Shown here: positions 24,591 through 32,130 of the stretch, piece by piece
Layout of the letters: every line of letters begins with the position of its first letter
How positions within the stretch are numbered: the first letter of the stretch is position 1
The notes under the pieces: generated by a model
Seen by the model: the letters and a program-made list of their open reading frames with translations, nothing else
Told to the model about the DNA's origin: nothing
Databases searched by the model: none
NCBI RefSeq assembly: GCF_000241305.1
Contig: NZ_BAEH01000124.1
Location: forward strand, 1 to 41,335
Reading direction: 5' to 3'
Length of the DNA stretch: 41,335 nt
From: Gordonia effusa NBRC 100432
Lineage (GTDB): Bacteria > Actinomycetota > Actinomycetes > Mycobacteriales > Mycobacteriaceae
Program-made: the position numbers and the translations under genes

Positions 24591-25259
24591 ATGACGGAGC
24601 TCACATATCCGACGGACCTAGACGAACTTGTCACGGTATGTCACCGGCTGGCGGAATCCGGCCTGGTCATCGGTACCGCCGGCAATGTCAGCCGTCGGAT
24701 CGGAGACCACGTACTCATCACTGCGACCGGCGCGGTTCTCGCGGATATCAGCACCGCGGACATCACCGTCGTGGATCTAGATGGCCGCGTTCTCGAAGGG
24801 ACACTCGCCCCGACGTCCGAGCTTGAACTCCACCTGGGTGTGTACCGGCGATTCGACGCACGGGCGGTCGTCCACACCCACGCCCCGCGCTCGACCGCGG
24901 TTGCCTGCGCCGTCGAGAAACTCCCGGTCATCCACTACCAGCAGCTGTTACTGGGTGGTGCGACGCCGGTTGTGCCATTCGCGGCATTCGGCACCCAGGA
25001 ACTGGCGGATGGCGTGGTCGAGGCGCTGACCGGTCGCCAAGCCGCGCTACTGGCTGGACATGGCGCAGTCACCATCGGGCAAACACTGCACCAGGCGGTC
25101 GAGAACTCATTGCTCCTCGAGTGGGCATGCGGCGTGTTCATCGACAGCGCCGCGTTGGGCGGCGCGTGGGTGTTGACCACCGATGAGCAGGCAGCGGTGA
25201 TCGAAGCCGCCACCCGGCGGAGTTACGGAACGACCAAGACGATTGAGCAGGAGCAATAG
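24591..25259 (+). CDS. class II aldolase/adducin family protein (fuculose-phosphate aldolase-like)
   Basis: A 222-residue zinc aldolase or epimerase. The landmarks are AESGLVIGTAGNVSRR (phosphate-binding loop), ATGAVLADI, a TSELELHLGVYRR segment with the catalytic glutamate, zinc ligands in VHTHAPRST, and the third histidine in LLAGHGAVTIG. Relatives cleave fuculose- or ribulose-phosphates or epimerise them. The next gene, a PfkB-type sugar kinase, begins at the base after its stop codon, so kinase and aldolase probably act in sequence on one sugar: phosphorylation, then retro-aldol cleavage. It is transcribed divergently from tetR with a shared operator. Confidence 0.9.
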   Translation: MTELTYPTDLDELVTVCHRLAESGLVIGTAGNVSRRIGDHVLITATGAVLADISTADITVVDLDGRVLEGTLAPTSELELHLGVYRRFDARAVVHTHAPRSTAVACAVEKLPVIHYQQLLLGGATPVVPFAAFGTQELADGVVEALTGRQAALLAGHGAVTIGQTLHQAVENSLLLEWACGVFIDSAALGGAWVLTTDEQAAVIEAATRRSYGTTKTIEQEQ

Positions 25260-26189
25260 ATGAAGGTTGTGTGCGCGGGTGTCCATGTGCTCGATGTGCT
25301 GGTCCGACCGGTTGATGGGATACCCGCCGGACAGAACACCGCTTTGGTCGAACAGATGCATATCACCGCTGCGGGTACCGCCGCCGGCACCGCATTGACG
25401 CTGGCGAAGCTCGGTGCGCAGGTGTGGTCTGCCGGTGCCATTGGCGACGATCCGGCCGGCGACCTGCTTGTCAGCCTGCTCGATCGCGCGGGTATCCACA
25501 CGTCGACGGTCATCCGCAAACCCGGTTTATCGACCTCGATGTCAGTACTCCCAATCCGCCCCAACGGTGAACGTCCGAGTCTGCATCTGCTCGGCGCGAA
25601 TTACACCTTCGCCCCGGCCGATATCGATTGGGATGTCGTCGGCGCCGCCGAACATCTCCACCTGGGCGGCCCGGAACTACTGGGCCCGCAGACGTCTGTC
25701 GACATACTCGACCGGGCCAAATCCCTCGGCCTCACGACGTCGGTCGATTTGATCGCGCCGGGGGAATTGGGATCACTCGACGCTATCGCCGCGGCTTTGC
25801 CATTCATCGATTACTTGCTGCCCAACGACGAGCAGGTCATCGGATTCACCGGACAGTCGGACTTGCACGACGGCGCTCGAGTGCTGCTGGAAGCGGGCGC
25901 GGGTACCGTCATCGCCACGCGGGGCGCCGACGGCGCGCTGATCGCGGGTGCCGAGTTCGTCGAGAACATCCCCGCATTCGACATCGATGTGGTGGACACA
26001 TCCGGTTGTGGCGATGCCTTCTCGGCCGGGTTTCTCTTCGGGCTCAGCCTGGGCCGTGACCTGCGGGGCGCCGCTCTGCTTGGTTCGGCGGCGGCAGCAC
26101 AGGTTGCCCAGGGATTGGGCAGCGACCACGGCGACTTCGACCTCGAATCGCTCGACGCATTCGCCGTGGCTACCCAGCGATCAGCGTAG
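25260..26189 (+). CDS. PfkB-family carbohydrate kinase
   Basis: A 309-residue ribokinase-fold kinase. PfkB signature 1 corresponds to the AAGTAAGTALTLAKLGAQV region near residue 38. Signature 2 is DVVDTSGCGDAFSAGFLFGL near residue 240, with DTSGCGDAF supplying the anion hole and catalytic Asp. AGGAG lies six bases before ATG 25260 inside the end of the aldolase gene; the stop TAG and this ATG are adjacent. The substrate is probably the sugar whose phosphate the aldolase cleaves. The 3' end overlaps the convergent SDR gene by 9 bp. Confidence 0.9.
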   Translation: MKVVCAGVHVLDVLVRPVDGIPAGQNTALVEQMHITAAGTAAGTALTLAKLGAQVWSAGAIGDDPAGDLLVSLLDRAGIHTSTVIRKPGLSTSMSVLPIRPNGERPSLHLLGANYTFAPADIDWDVVGAAEHLHLGGPELLGPQTSVDILDRAKSLGLTTSVDLIAPGELGSLDAIAAALPFIDYLLPNDEQVIGFTGQSDLHDGARVLLEAGAGTVIATRGADGALIAGAEFVENIPAFDIDVVDTSGCGDAFSAGFLFGLSLGRDLRGAALLGSAAAAQVAQGLGSDHGDFDLESLDAFAVATQRSA

Positions 26190-26975
26190 GCCGTGCCGGC
26201 GGGCGACGACCATGGTGACGGCGCCCACCGGCAGTAACCGTTTAAGTAGGAATACCAGCGGTGCCCGCGAACCGACCGCGTAGAACTCTCGTGGCCGTTT
26301 GCTCTCGACCGCATCGACGATGACTCGTGCGACTCGCTCCGAACTGATACCTGCTTGTTCGTTGGCGTCGAGGTGTTCGATCATCGTCTCGAAAGCGGTT
26401 CGATGCACCGAGTCGTCGGCGATGTATTTGGTGCGTCGAGTTCCGATCCCGGTCGCGATCGAGCCCGGTTCCACGGTGGATATCGAGACGCCGAACGGAA
26501 GCAGCTCGCGACGGGCCGCCGATGCAAAGCCGCGTAGCGCGGCCTTGGCCGAGGAATACGAACTGCGGTAGGCCAGTGGGAAACTCCCGAGCATGGAACC
26601 CACCATGATCACTCGTCCATACCCGCGGGCACGCATCGCCGGGATGACTAATTGGCTCAGCTGAACCGCACCGAAGACATTGGTTTGAAATAGCCGGTCA
26701 ATGGCGTCGAGCGGTAGCTCTTCGAATGGTCCGGACTGCGACTCCCCCGCATTGTTGACGACGACGTCGACCTCTCCGGCCGCGGCGGCGCAAGCGATGA
26801 TCGATGCCCGGTCGGCCAGGTCCAGTTGGAGGTATTCCACTCCGGTGTCTCGTTGAGTGATCGCCTCGGGATCGCGGCTCGTACCGAGCACCCGATAGCC
26901 GCGGGCCACCAGTTCTCGTGCGACGTCCCGCCCGATACCCGACGTCGCTCCGGTCACCAGCGCGGTCCGGCTCAT
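26181..26975 (-). CDS. short-chain dehydrogenase/reductase
   Basis: A classical SDR of about 264 residues from ATG 26975. The cofactor loop is VTGATSGIGRDVA, with GTSRDPE at the end of strand 2 pointing to NADP(H), then NNAGESQSG and the catalytic Ser-Tyr-Lys (MVGSMLGSFP, YRSSYSSAKAAL). The C-terminal tail with ESKRPREFYAVG is common in membrane-associated SDRs of this order. The open frame extends further upstream, but ATG 26975 overlaps the stop of the FAD dehydrogenase gene by 4 bp, making a two-gene operon. A shared lipid or steroid-like substrate is plausible but unproven. Confidence 0.9.
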   Translation of the reverse strand: MSRTALVTGATSGIGRDVARELVARGYRVLGTSRDPEAITQRDTGVEYLQLDLADRASIIACAAAAGEVDVVVNNAGESQSGPFEELPLDAIDRLFQTNVFGAVQLSQLVIPAMRARGYGRVIMVGSMLGSFPLAYRSSYSSAKAALRGFASAARRELLPFGVSISTVEPGSIATGIGTRRTKYIADDSVHRTAFETMIEHLDANEQAGISSERVARVIVDAVESKRPREFYAVGSRAPLVFLLKRLLPVGAVTMVVARRHGLR

Positions 26976-28648
26976 CTCGCGCTCCCGATCGCGGTGGCCG
27001 CGGCGCGACCGGCCGTCATCCCGGAGAAGATGCACCCGCCAAGGAAGGTGCCTTCCAAAGCGTTATACCCGTGGACGCCGCCGCCACCGAACCCGGTCAC
27101 TTCGCCGGCGGCGTAGAACCCCGGAATCGGTTTGTCGTCGTGCGGTGTCAGCACCCGTGCCGACAGGTCGGTCTTCAGCCCTCCCAATGTCTTTCGGGAA
27201 AGGATGTTAAGCCGGACCGCGATGAGCGGTCCGTGCGCGGGGTCCAGGAGGCGATGCGGCTTAGCGACACGAGTTACCTTGTCGCCGAAGTATTTTCGGG
27301 CATTTGCGATGGCGTGCAACTGAGCGTCCTTTCCAAAAGGGTTGTCGAGTTGTGAATCGCGGGCTTCGATCTCGGCTCGCAGGGCATCGTGGTCGATGGT
27401 GCCGCCCCGGCCGATTCGGTTCATTCCGTCGACCAGCTCGCGTAAATCGTTGGCCACCACGAAGTCCGCCCCGTGTTTCTTGAAGGCCTCCACGGGGCCC
27501 GGGGCGCCCTTCGCGCCGACCCTCGCGAGTGTCTGTTTGAGGTCTTTGCCGGTGATATCGGGATTCTGTTCCGAACCCGACAGCGCGAACTCCTTCTCAA
27601 TGATGCTCTGCGTCAACACAAACCATGAGTAGTCGTATCCGGTGGAGAGAATCGCCCGCATCGAGGCGTTGGTGTCGAATCCGGGGAAATTGGGCGTCGG
27701 CAGCCGCTTGCCATTGGCATCTAGCCATAGCGACGACGGTCCGGGGATTATCCGGATCGCGTGCCGCGGCCAGATCGGGTCCCAGTTGTGAATGCCTTCG
27801 GTGTAGGCCCACACTCGGTCGCGGTTGATGATGTGGGCACCGGCCTGTTCGCTGATCGCCAACATACGACCATCGACGTGGGCGGGCACACCGGCGATAA
27901 TGTGCTCGGGGAACGGTCCGAGTCGATCGGTCGGCCAGTACTGGCGCATGAGATCGAAGTTGTGGCCGATTCCGCCGGATGTGACGATAACCGCAGCGCC
28001 GCGAATCTCGAACTCTTCCAATACTTCTCGGTTCGACGCCACACCTCGCGCCTCGGGCGAGGGAGCCAGCACCTGGCCCCGGACGCCGACGACGGTGCCG
28101 TCTTCGGTGATCAGTTCATCGACTCGATGGCGGAACAACAGCCGCGCCAGACCGATTGCTTCGGCTCGCTCGACGGGTCGTCGGAATACCCGCACCACCT
28201 CCGGCCCGGTACCCCAGGTGAGGTGGAACCGGGGAACCGAGTTCCCGTGGCCGGACGCGAGTCCGCCGCCCCGTTCGGCCCAACCGACGACCGGAGTGAC
28301 CCGCAGACCGAGGTCATGCAGATACCGCCGCTTCTGGTGGGTCGCGAATTCCACATATGCACGCGCCCACCGACGCGGCCATTCGTCGTCGGTCCGGTCG
28401 AACCCTGCCGAATTGAGCCAGTCGTCGTAGGCGAGGTCGAACGAGTCCTTGATGCCCAGCCGCCGTTGCTCTGGCGAGTCGACGAAGAAGAGGCCACCTA
28501 GCGACCAAAAGGCTTGTCCGCCTAGGTTATTGCGATTCTCCTGCTCGACGATGGCTACCCGTCGGCCGGCTTTGGTCAGCTCGTACGCGGCGACGAGGCC
28601 GGCAAGACCCGCGCCGACGATGACCGCATCGAATTCTTCCGATCCCAT
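26972..28648 (-). CDS. FAD-binding dehydrogenase (fumarate reductase/ketosteroid dehydrogenase-like)
   Basis: A 558-residue flavoprotein. It starts with AVIVGAGLAGLVAAYEL (FAD dinucleotide fold) and the acidic strand end VAIVEQE. It has the family-specific GGQAFWSLGGLFFVDSP loop and closes with GFYAAGEVTGFGGGGVHGYNALEGT, typical of the FAD-binding dehydrogenases related to 3-ketosteroid-delta1-dehydrogenase and fumarate reductase flavoprotein. Mycobacterial and rhodococcal genomes carry conserved members of unknown substrate. It heads an operon with the SDR and is divergent from a TetR gene, with a long inverted repeat just outside its start codon. Confidence 0.88.
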   Translation of the reverse strand: MGSEEFDAVIVGAGLAGLVAAYELTKAGRRVAIVEQENRNNLGGQAFWSLGGLFFVDSPEQRRLGIKDSFDLAYDDWLNSAGFDRTDDEWPRRWARAYVEFATHQKRRYLHDLGLRVTPVVGWAERGGGLASGHGNSVPRFHLTWGTGPEVVRVFRRPVERAEAIGLARLLFRHRVDELITEDGTVVGVRGQVLAPSPEARGVASNREVLEEFEIRGAAVIVTSGGIGHNFDLMRQYWPTDRLGPFPEHIIAGVPAHVDGRMLAISEQAGAHIINRDRVWAYTEGIHNWDPIWPRHAIRIIPGPSSLWLDANGKRLPTPNFPGFDTNASMRAILSTGYDYSWFVLTQSIIEKEFALSGSEQNPDITGKDLKQTLARVGAKGAPGPVEAFKKHGADFVVANDLRELVDGMNRIGRGGTIDHDALRAEIEARDSQLDNPFGKDAQLHAIANARKYFGDKVTRVAKPHRLLDPAHGPLIAVRLNILSRKTLGGLKTDLSARVLTPHDDKPIPGFYAAGEVTGFGGGGVHGYNALEGTFLGGCIFSGMTAGRAAATAIGSAR

Positions 28649-28649
28649 T

Positions 28650-28678
28650 TCATAAACGTATCACTTGTTCGTTTATGA
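28650..28678. promoter_or_regulatory. TetR operator between FAD dehydrogenase and tetR
   Basis: Perfect 9-base arms TCATAAACG and CGTTTATGA separated by 11 bases. The left arm begins two bases before the FAD dehydrogenase ATG and the right arm ends 44 bases before the regulator ATG. Perfect dyad symmetry in a short divergent promoter supports control of both genes by the adjacent TetR protein. Confidence 0.7.
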
Positions 28679-28722
28679 GGTGAGTTATCGTGGGATTTCT
28701 CAGTGACCCAACCGGAGGACCC

Positions 28723-29343
28723 ATGGCCAAGGGAGCGCCCACCCGAGCCCGCACCGTCGCGCGGATCCTCGACGCCGCCGAGGAACTGTTCGGAGACAAC
28801 GGGTTTCACGCCACTTCGATCGAGGATATTTGTCGGCACGCCGGCGTCTCGCGTAGTGCGCTGTATGCCAATTTCCCCGGCAAGGACGAGGTCTTCCTCG
28901 GGTTGTTCGATCGACATGCGGCCGCAATGGTCACCTCGATCGAGCGCGCGACCGAGGACGTAAGCTCTTTTCCGGAAATGGTCGGCGCCATCCTCGGAGT
29001 GCTCTCCGAAGTGAGTGTCGATGAGCGACGGTGGGCGTTGCTCTCCACTGAGTTTTCGGTATACGCCGCTCGTAACACCGCGGCGGCGGCAATGCTCAAC
29101 GACCGGGACCGGACATTGCGTTCACAGTTCCGAAACATCCTGGGGCGCATCGGATCAGAGCCGTCTGACGAGGGCGTGGCACTGTTCGTGCGCGGGGCCG
29201 TCGCGCTGTACGAAGGCGCCATGTTGCAGTCCGCCGTCGAGGGCGCCGACGACCTGCCGGTGTTGCTGTTGTCCCAATATGCTCGGTTCGCCGCGGACCG
29301 ACTGTTCGCCTCCGACGGCGGGGTCATCGAAGTATCTCGATGA
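28723..29343 (+). CDS. TetR family transcriptional regulator
   Basis: About 206 residues from ATG 28723. The DNA-binding domain is RTVARILDAAEELFGDNGF through ICRHAGVSRSALYANFPGKDEVF (each a family hallmark; partial strings). A GTG at 28690 would add 11 residues, but CCGGAGGACCC directly before 28723 is a near-ideal ribosome-binding site, so the ATG is preferred. It diverges from the FAD dehydrogenase-SDR operon, with a perfect inverted repeat at 28650-28678 as probable operator. Its last 20 bases overlap the convergent XRE-type gene. Confidence 0.92.
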   Translation: MAKGAPTRARTVARILDAAEELFGDNGFHATSIEDICRHAGVSRSALYANFPGKDEVFLGLFDRHAAAMVTSIERATEDVSSFPEMVGAILGVLSEVSVDERRWALLSTEFSVYAARNTAAAAMLNDRDRTLRSQFRNILGRIGSEPSDEGVALFVRGAVALYEGAMLQSAVEGADDLPVLLLSQYARFAADRLFASDGGVIEVSR

Positions 29344-29740
29344 GCGCGTCGATGACGACTTGCTGGTCTCGCGGGAGCTCACGCAACATCGTCGCCAGTC
29401 GGTAGAAGTCGGCGCGATGGCGAAGCCGCGCGTAGGCGAGCCGGTCTTGCTGTGACAGATTCGCGTGCCGTTGGTGGAAGGCACTCGTGAAGTAGGCGAT
29501 GTCCACCTCGAATGCGTCCGCGAGCGCCGCGACTACCTGAAGACTCGGCCGTGGCGTGACCCCGCTCTGAATCTGCCGCAGGTGTGTTTCACCGACCGCG
29601 TGGATGCCCCGGCAGCGAGTGCGGTCAGCGATCACTTTGGCGGGATTTTCTTTGGCGGCGTCGCGCTGAGTCCTCGAGAAATCAGGGGAGTCGAAGAGTG
29701 TCATCAGTACCTCGGACAACTCTGGGTGGGATGAGCGCAT
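29324..29740 (-). CDS. XRE-type helix-turn-helix regulator, EspR-like architecture
   Basis: About 138 residues. The core (VIADRTR ... VGETHLRQIQSGVTPRPSLQVV followed by ALADAFEVDIAYFTS) reproduces the layout of EspR-like mycobacterial nucleoid regulators, where an XRE domain is followed by an AAYF/IAYF linker and a helical C-terminus. A helical dimerisation tail (RLATMLRELPRDQQVVIDALIEIL) follows. ATG 29740 has GGAAGGGG eight bases upstream; ATG 29704, with GAGG five bases upstream, is a good alternative. Family assignment is by motif order, not by search. It overlaps the tail of the tetR gene by 20 bp. Confidence 0.8.
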   Translation of the reverse strand: MRSSHPELSEVLMTLFDSPDFSRTQRDAAKENPAKVIADRTRCRGIHAVGETHLRQIQSGVTPRPSLQVVAALADAFEVDIAYFTSAFHQRHANLSQQDRLAYARLRHRADFYRLATMLRELPRDQQVVIDALIEILR

Positions 29741-29924
29741 GTGGCGGCCCCTTCCGCTTGTGACCGCCGCGTTCGCCGGTCGACGTGAACAGCAACCGAC
29801 AATACAGCATCGAGTACAGAAACGTATCGAGTGCACCTCCGTATCCAGAGGATTTCGATTACTACGTCAGCCGAGACTCGCGATCGGACAAGTACTTGGG
29901 AGTGAGGAGCGGGCGCGGTCGATA

Positions 29925-30761
29925 TCAGTCGAAGAGGGAGCGATGGTCGCGCGCCCAGTCTCGATAGCTTCGAGCGGGTCTGCCAAGTACGGACTCGACG
30001 GTGGCCGTCAACTCGACGCCGGGCTCCATCGCGAACTCAAATGAGCGCAATAGCGAATCGACCGCCGCGGCCGGTACGCCGGCATCGGTCATCCGAGTGC
30101 GGACATCGGCGGCCGGTAAGTCGCGAACGGTCAGGTCGACGTCGAGCAGTTCCGCTAGGACTTGCAACTGCTGACGAGGCGAGACATGTTGGGGCCCAGT
30201 CAAATTCAGCGTGCCTGAGGGGAGATCACCGCTAGTGAGAAGTGCGGCGGCCACGTCGGCGACGTCACGTTCGTCAACGGGTGCGGTGGGCGCGTCGAGA
30301 TAGGGTCCCTCGGCGACTCGACCGGTTCTGATCGTCGGTGCCCACCAATGCGCGGTGTTCAATGCGAACGGCACCGGTCGCAGAATGTAGCGGCGGCCCG
30401 CGAAGTCGACGGTCCCGTCTTCTAACGCGCGGTGATAGGCGCCGGTCGGACTGAGCGGGTCAGCTGCTGATGCGGTGGATAACTGGACAAGCCGCTCGAC
30501 ACCCGTGGTGCGCGCCGCTGCCATGAGATCGGCCAGACGGGCGACCGGTGCATCGCCGAGCACTGGCGCCACGATGAGAATGGAGCGACAGCCGGATATC
30601 AACTGATCAGCGGGCGCTGTGGAATCCACGACTTCAACGTCGTCGGAAAACCCGGCGTCGGAGGGCGTTCTACTGGTTGCGCGAACGGCAGTGCCCGCCT
30701 CACGCAATTGATCGACAACACGTCGGCCCACTACCCCGGTCGCACCGGTAATCAAGATCAT
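29925..30761 (-). CDS. NmrA-like NAD(P)H-binding protein (atypical SDR)
   Basis: A 278-residue atypical SDR of the NmrA/QorB (azoreductase-like) group. It starts with ILITGATGVVGRRVVDQL (Rossmann loop GATGVVG) and RATSRTP, consistent with NADP, and continues with LIVAPVLGD, VERLVQLSTAS, YILRPVPFALN and VDERDVADVAAALL. It lacks the YxxxK catalytic pair, as usual for NmrA-like proteins that act as redox sensors or quinone reductases. Divergent from an alpha/beta hydrolase gene; a 15-bp perfect inverted repeat lies between them. Genes of this type are often controlled by HxlR-family regulators, one of which is encoded two genes away. Confidence 0.87.
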   Translation of the reverse strand: MILITGATGVVGRRVVDQLREAGTAVRATSRTPSDAGFSDDVEVVDSTAPADQLISGCRSILIVAPVLGDAPVARLADLMAAARTTGVERLVQLSTASAADPLSPTGAYHRALEDGTVDFAGRRYILRPVPFALNTAHWWAPTIRTGRVAEGPYLDAPTAPVDERDVADVAAALLTSGDLPSGTLNLTGPQHVSPRQQLQVLAELLDVDLTVRDLPAADVRTRMTDAGVPAAAVDSLLRSFEFAMEPGVELTATVESVLGRPARSYRDWARDHRSLFD

Positions 30762-30784
30762 GTAGCCATCCTGCCGGAGCCCAC

Positions 30785-30799
30785 TTACCTCCCAGGTAA
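30785..30799. promoter_or_regulatory. inverted repeat TTACCT-CCC-AGGTAA, candidate HxlR-type operator
   Basis: Perfect 6-base arms with a 3-base spacer, 24 bases before the NmrA-like ATG and 38 before the hydrolase ATG. TTAC...GTAA dyads are common for MarR/HxlR repressors of redox enzymes. Which regulator binds is not shown; the HxlR protein at 31565-32029 is a candidate, although its own promoter carries a different GTTG/CAAC repeat. Confidence 0.45.
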
Positions 30800-30836
30800 T
30801 TGCCGCCGCGCGTAGAGCCGGGCAAAGTTGACCGAC

Positions 30837-31622
30837 ATGAGCCGACCTATGATTCTGGTCTCTCCGGCGATGGCCGTGCCGTCACGCGTCTACGGAACAT
30901 TTTCCTCGGAGCTGACCGCGGCTGGGTTCGATGTGCGCGTCGTCGGACGACGAGGTTTCGAGCCGGGCGACGCGCCGGCGTCGGCGTCGAATGACTGGAG
31001 TTACCACGACGAGGCGGCGGACATCGCCGATGCGGTTGCCCAGATCGATGCCGAGTCACCGGAGCGGCGTCCGATCCTGCTCTTCGGCCACAGTCTCGGC
31101 GGACAACTGGCGGCGGTGTTGCTATCTGATCCAACGTCGAAGGCCGCCGACCGGATCGACGGGCTCGTTACCGTTGCCGCATCGATTCCGCATATCGCGC
31201 ACTATCCCCCGGGCTATCTCGCCGGCGATATCGCCAGGGACGTGCTACGCCGGACCGACGTCGAAGGTTATTGGCCCGCACCGGGTTTCGGCGCGCCGGG
31301 CGCCAAGACGCTAATGCGGGAGTGGGCGACGATGGTATTGAGCGGCGCGTTACCAGGCGACCATGCGGCCCGCCCGATTGAGATCCCGACGCTCGCCATT
31401 CGGCTACACGACGACATGTTCGTCAGCGACTCCGCGGCCGGTGCTTTCGAAGCGCTCGTGGCTCCGAGTTACCTGTCCAGCTGGACCTACGGGCCGGCTG
31501 ACTGTCCGCCTAATGGCTCGCTCGATCACATCCGCTGGGTGAAATCCCCGGCCCCGGTCGTCGCTCACATCACGGATTGGTGGTGCGCGCCCGGCCCCGG
31601 ATGCGCGGAGACCGAATCGTAG
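30837..31622 (+). CDS. alpha/beta hydrolase (serine aminopeptidase/lysophospholipase-like)
   Basis: About 261 residues. The nucleophile elbow is FGHSLGG with Ser near residue 84, the oxyanion strand is LVSPAMAVPSRVYGTF, and the later acid/His region is RLHDDMFVSDSAAGAFEAL and SLDHIRWVKSP. The pattern matches predicted alpha/beta hydrolases that act on esters or lipids. The frame is also open from TTG 30828, but ATG 30837 gives a conventional start. It shares a divergent promoter with the NmrA-like gene and overlaps the tail of the convergent HxlR gene by 58 bp. Substrate unknown. Confidence 0.85.
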   Translation: MSRPMILVSPAMAVPSRVYGTFSSELTAAGFDVRVVGRRGFEPGDAPASASNDWSYHDEAADIADAVAQIDAESPERRPILLFGHSLGGQLAAVLLSDPTSKAADRIDGLVTVAASIPHIAHYPPGYLAGDIARDVLRRTDVEGYWPAPGFGAPGAKTLMREWATMVLSGALPGDHAARPIEIPTLAIRLHDDMFVSDSAAGAFEALVAPSYLSSWTYGPADCPPNGSLDHIRWVKSPAPVVAHITDWWCAPGPGCAETES

Positions 31623-32029
31623 GTGACGGCCTCGCCGCACTCCGAACACGTGGCTTCGATTGTCGTGCGATTACCGCAGTCGTCGTGCGTGATCTCGATG
31701 GGAGGGCCGTCCTCCGCTGTCCACTTGTCGCCCCATTGGCGAAGAGCGTTGATGACAATCCAGAGCTCTCGGCCCTTGTCGGTGAGCTGGTAGTCATAGC
31801 GAACCGGGCTGCTCTGGTACGGCTCACGGACCAGCACACCGTGTTCGACGAGGGTGTCGAGGCGTTGGCTGAGGACATTGCGGGCGATGCCCAGCCGCCG
31901 CGAGAAGTCGTCGAATCGGGTCACGCCGAACAGTGCGTCTCGGACGATCAGCAGGGTCCACCATTCACCGACGATCTCGAGACTTTGCGCGACCGAACAG
32001 TTCATCTCGGAGAAACTGGCGCGGCGCAT
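31565..32029 (-). CDS. HxlR family winged-helix regulator
   Basis: A 154-residue HxlR/MarR-like dimeric repressor. It contains CSVAQSLEIVGEWWTLLIVRDAL with the family's near-N-terminal cysteine (C11), FDDFSRRLGIARNVLSQRLDTL as recognition region and SSPVRYDYQLTDKGREL as the wing. After the canonical domain comes an extra ~45-residue tail with DCGN, CSECGE and a further His-rich end, resembling a small zinc ribbon (four Cys/His candidates). Divergent from an MFS gene with repeated GTTG/CAAC motifs between them. C11 suggests redox or electrophile sensing, as shown for other HxlR proteins. Confidence 0.9.
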   Translation of the reverse strand: MRRASFSEMNCSVAQSLEIVGEWWTLLIVRDALFGVTRFDDFSRRLGIARNVLSQRLDTLVEHGVLVREPYQSSPVRYDYQLTDKGRELWIVINALRQWGDKWTAEDGPPIEITHDDCGNRTTIEATCSECGEAVTYDSVSAHPGPGAHHQSVM

Positions 32030-32046
32030 AGGCTACAGCGTAGTGG

Positions 32047-32120
32047 GTTGCATGAAGCAACTCAATCTGATTTGCTGAGTTTCATCAAACAACTCACTGG
32101 GTTGTATTTGTTGGACAACC
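32047..32120. promoter_or_regulatory. cluster of GTTG/CAAC inverted repeats in the hxlR-MFS promoter
   Basis: Three related dyads lie in 74 bases. They are GTTGC-ATGAA-GCAAC (32047-32061), ACAAC-TCACTGG-GTTGT (32089-32105) and GGTTGT-ATTTGTTGG-ACAACC (32100-32120); the last two overlap. All arms are perfect. Multiple half-sites of the same core in one divergent promoter suggest binding of more than one HxlR dimer. Confidence 0.55.
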
Positions 32121-32130
32121 TGGAGGGTTG

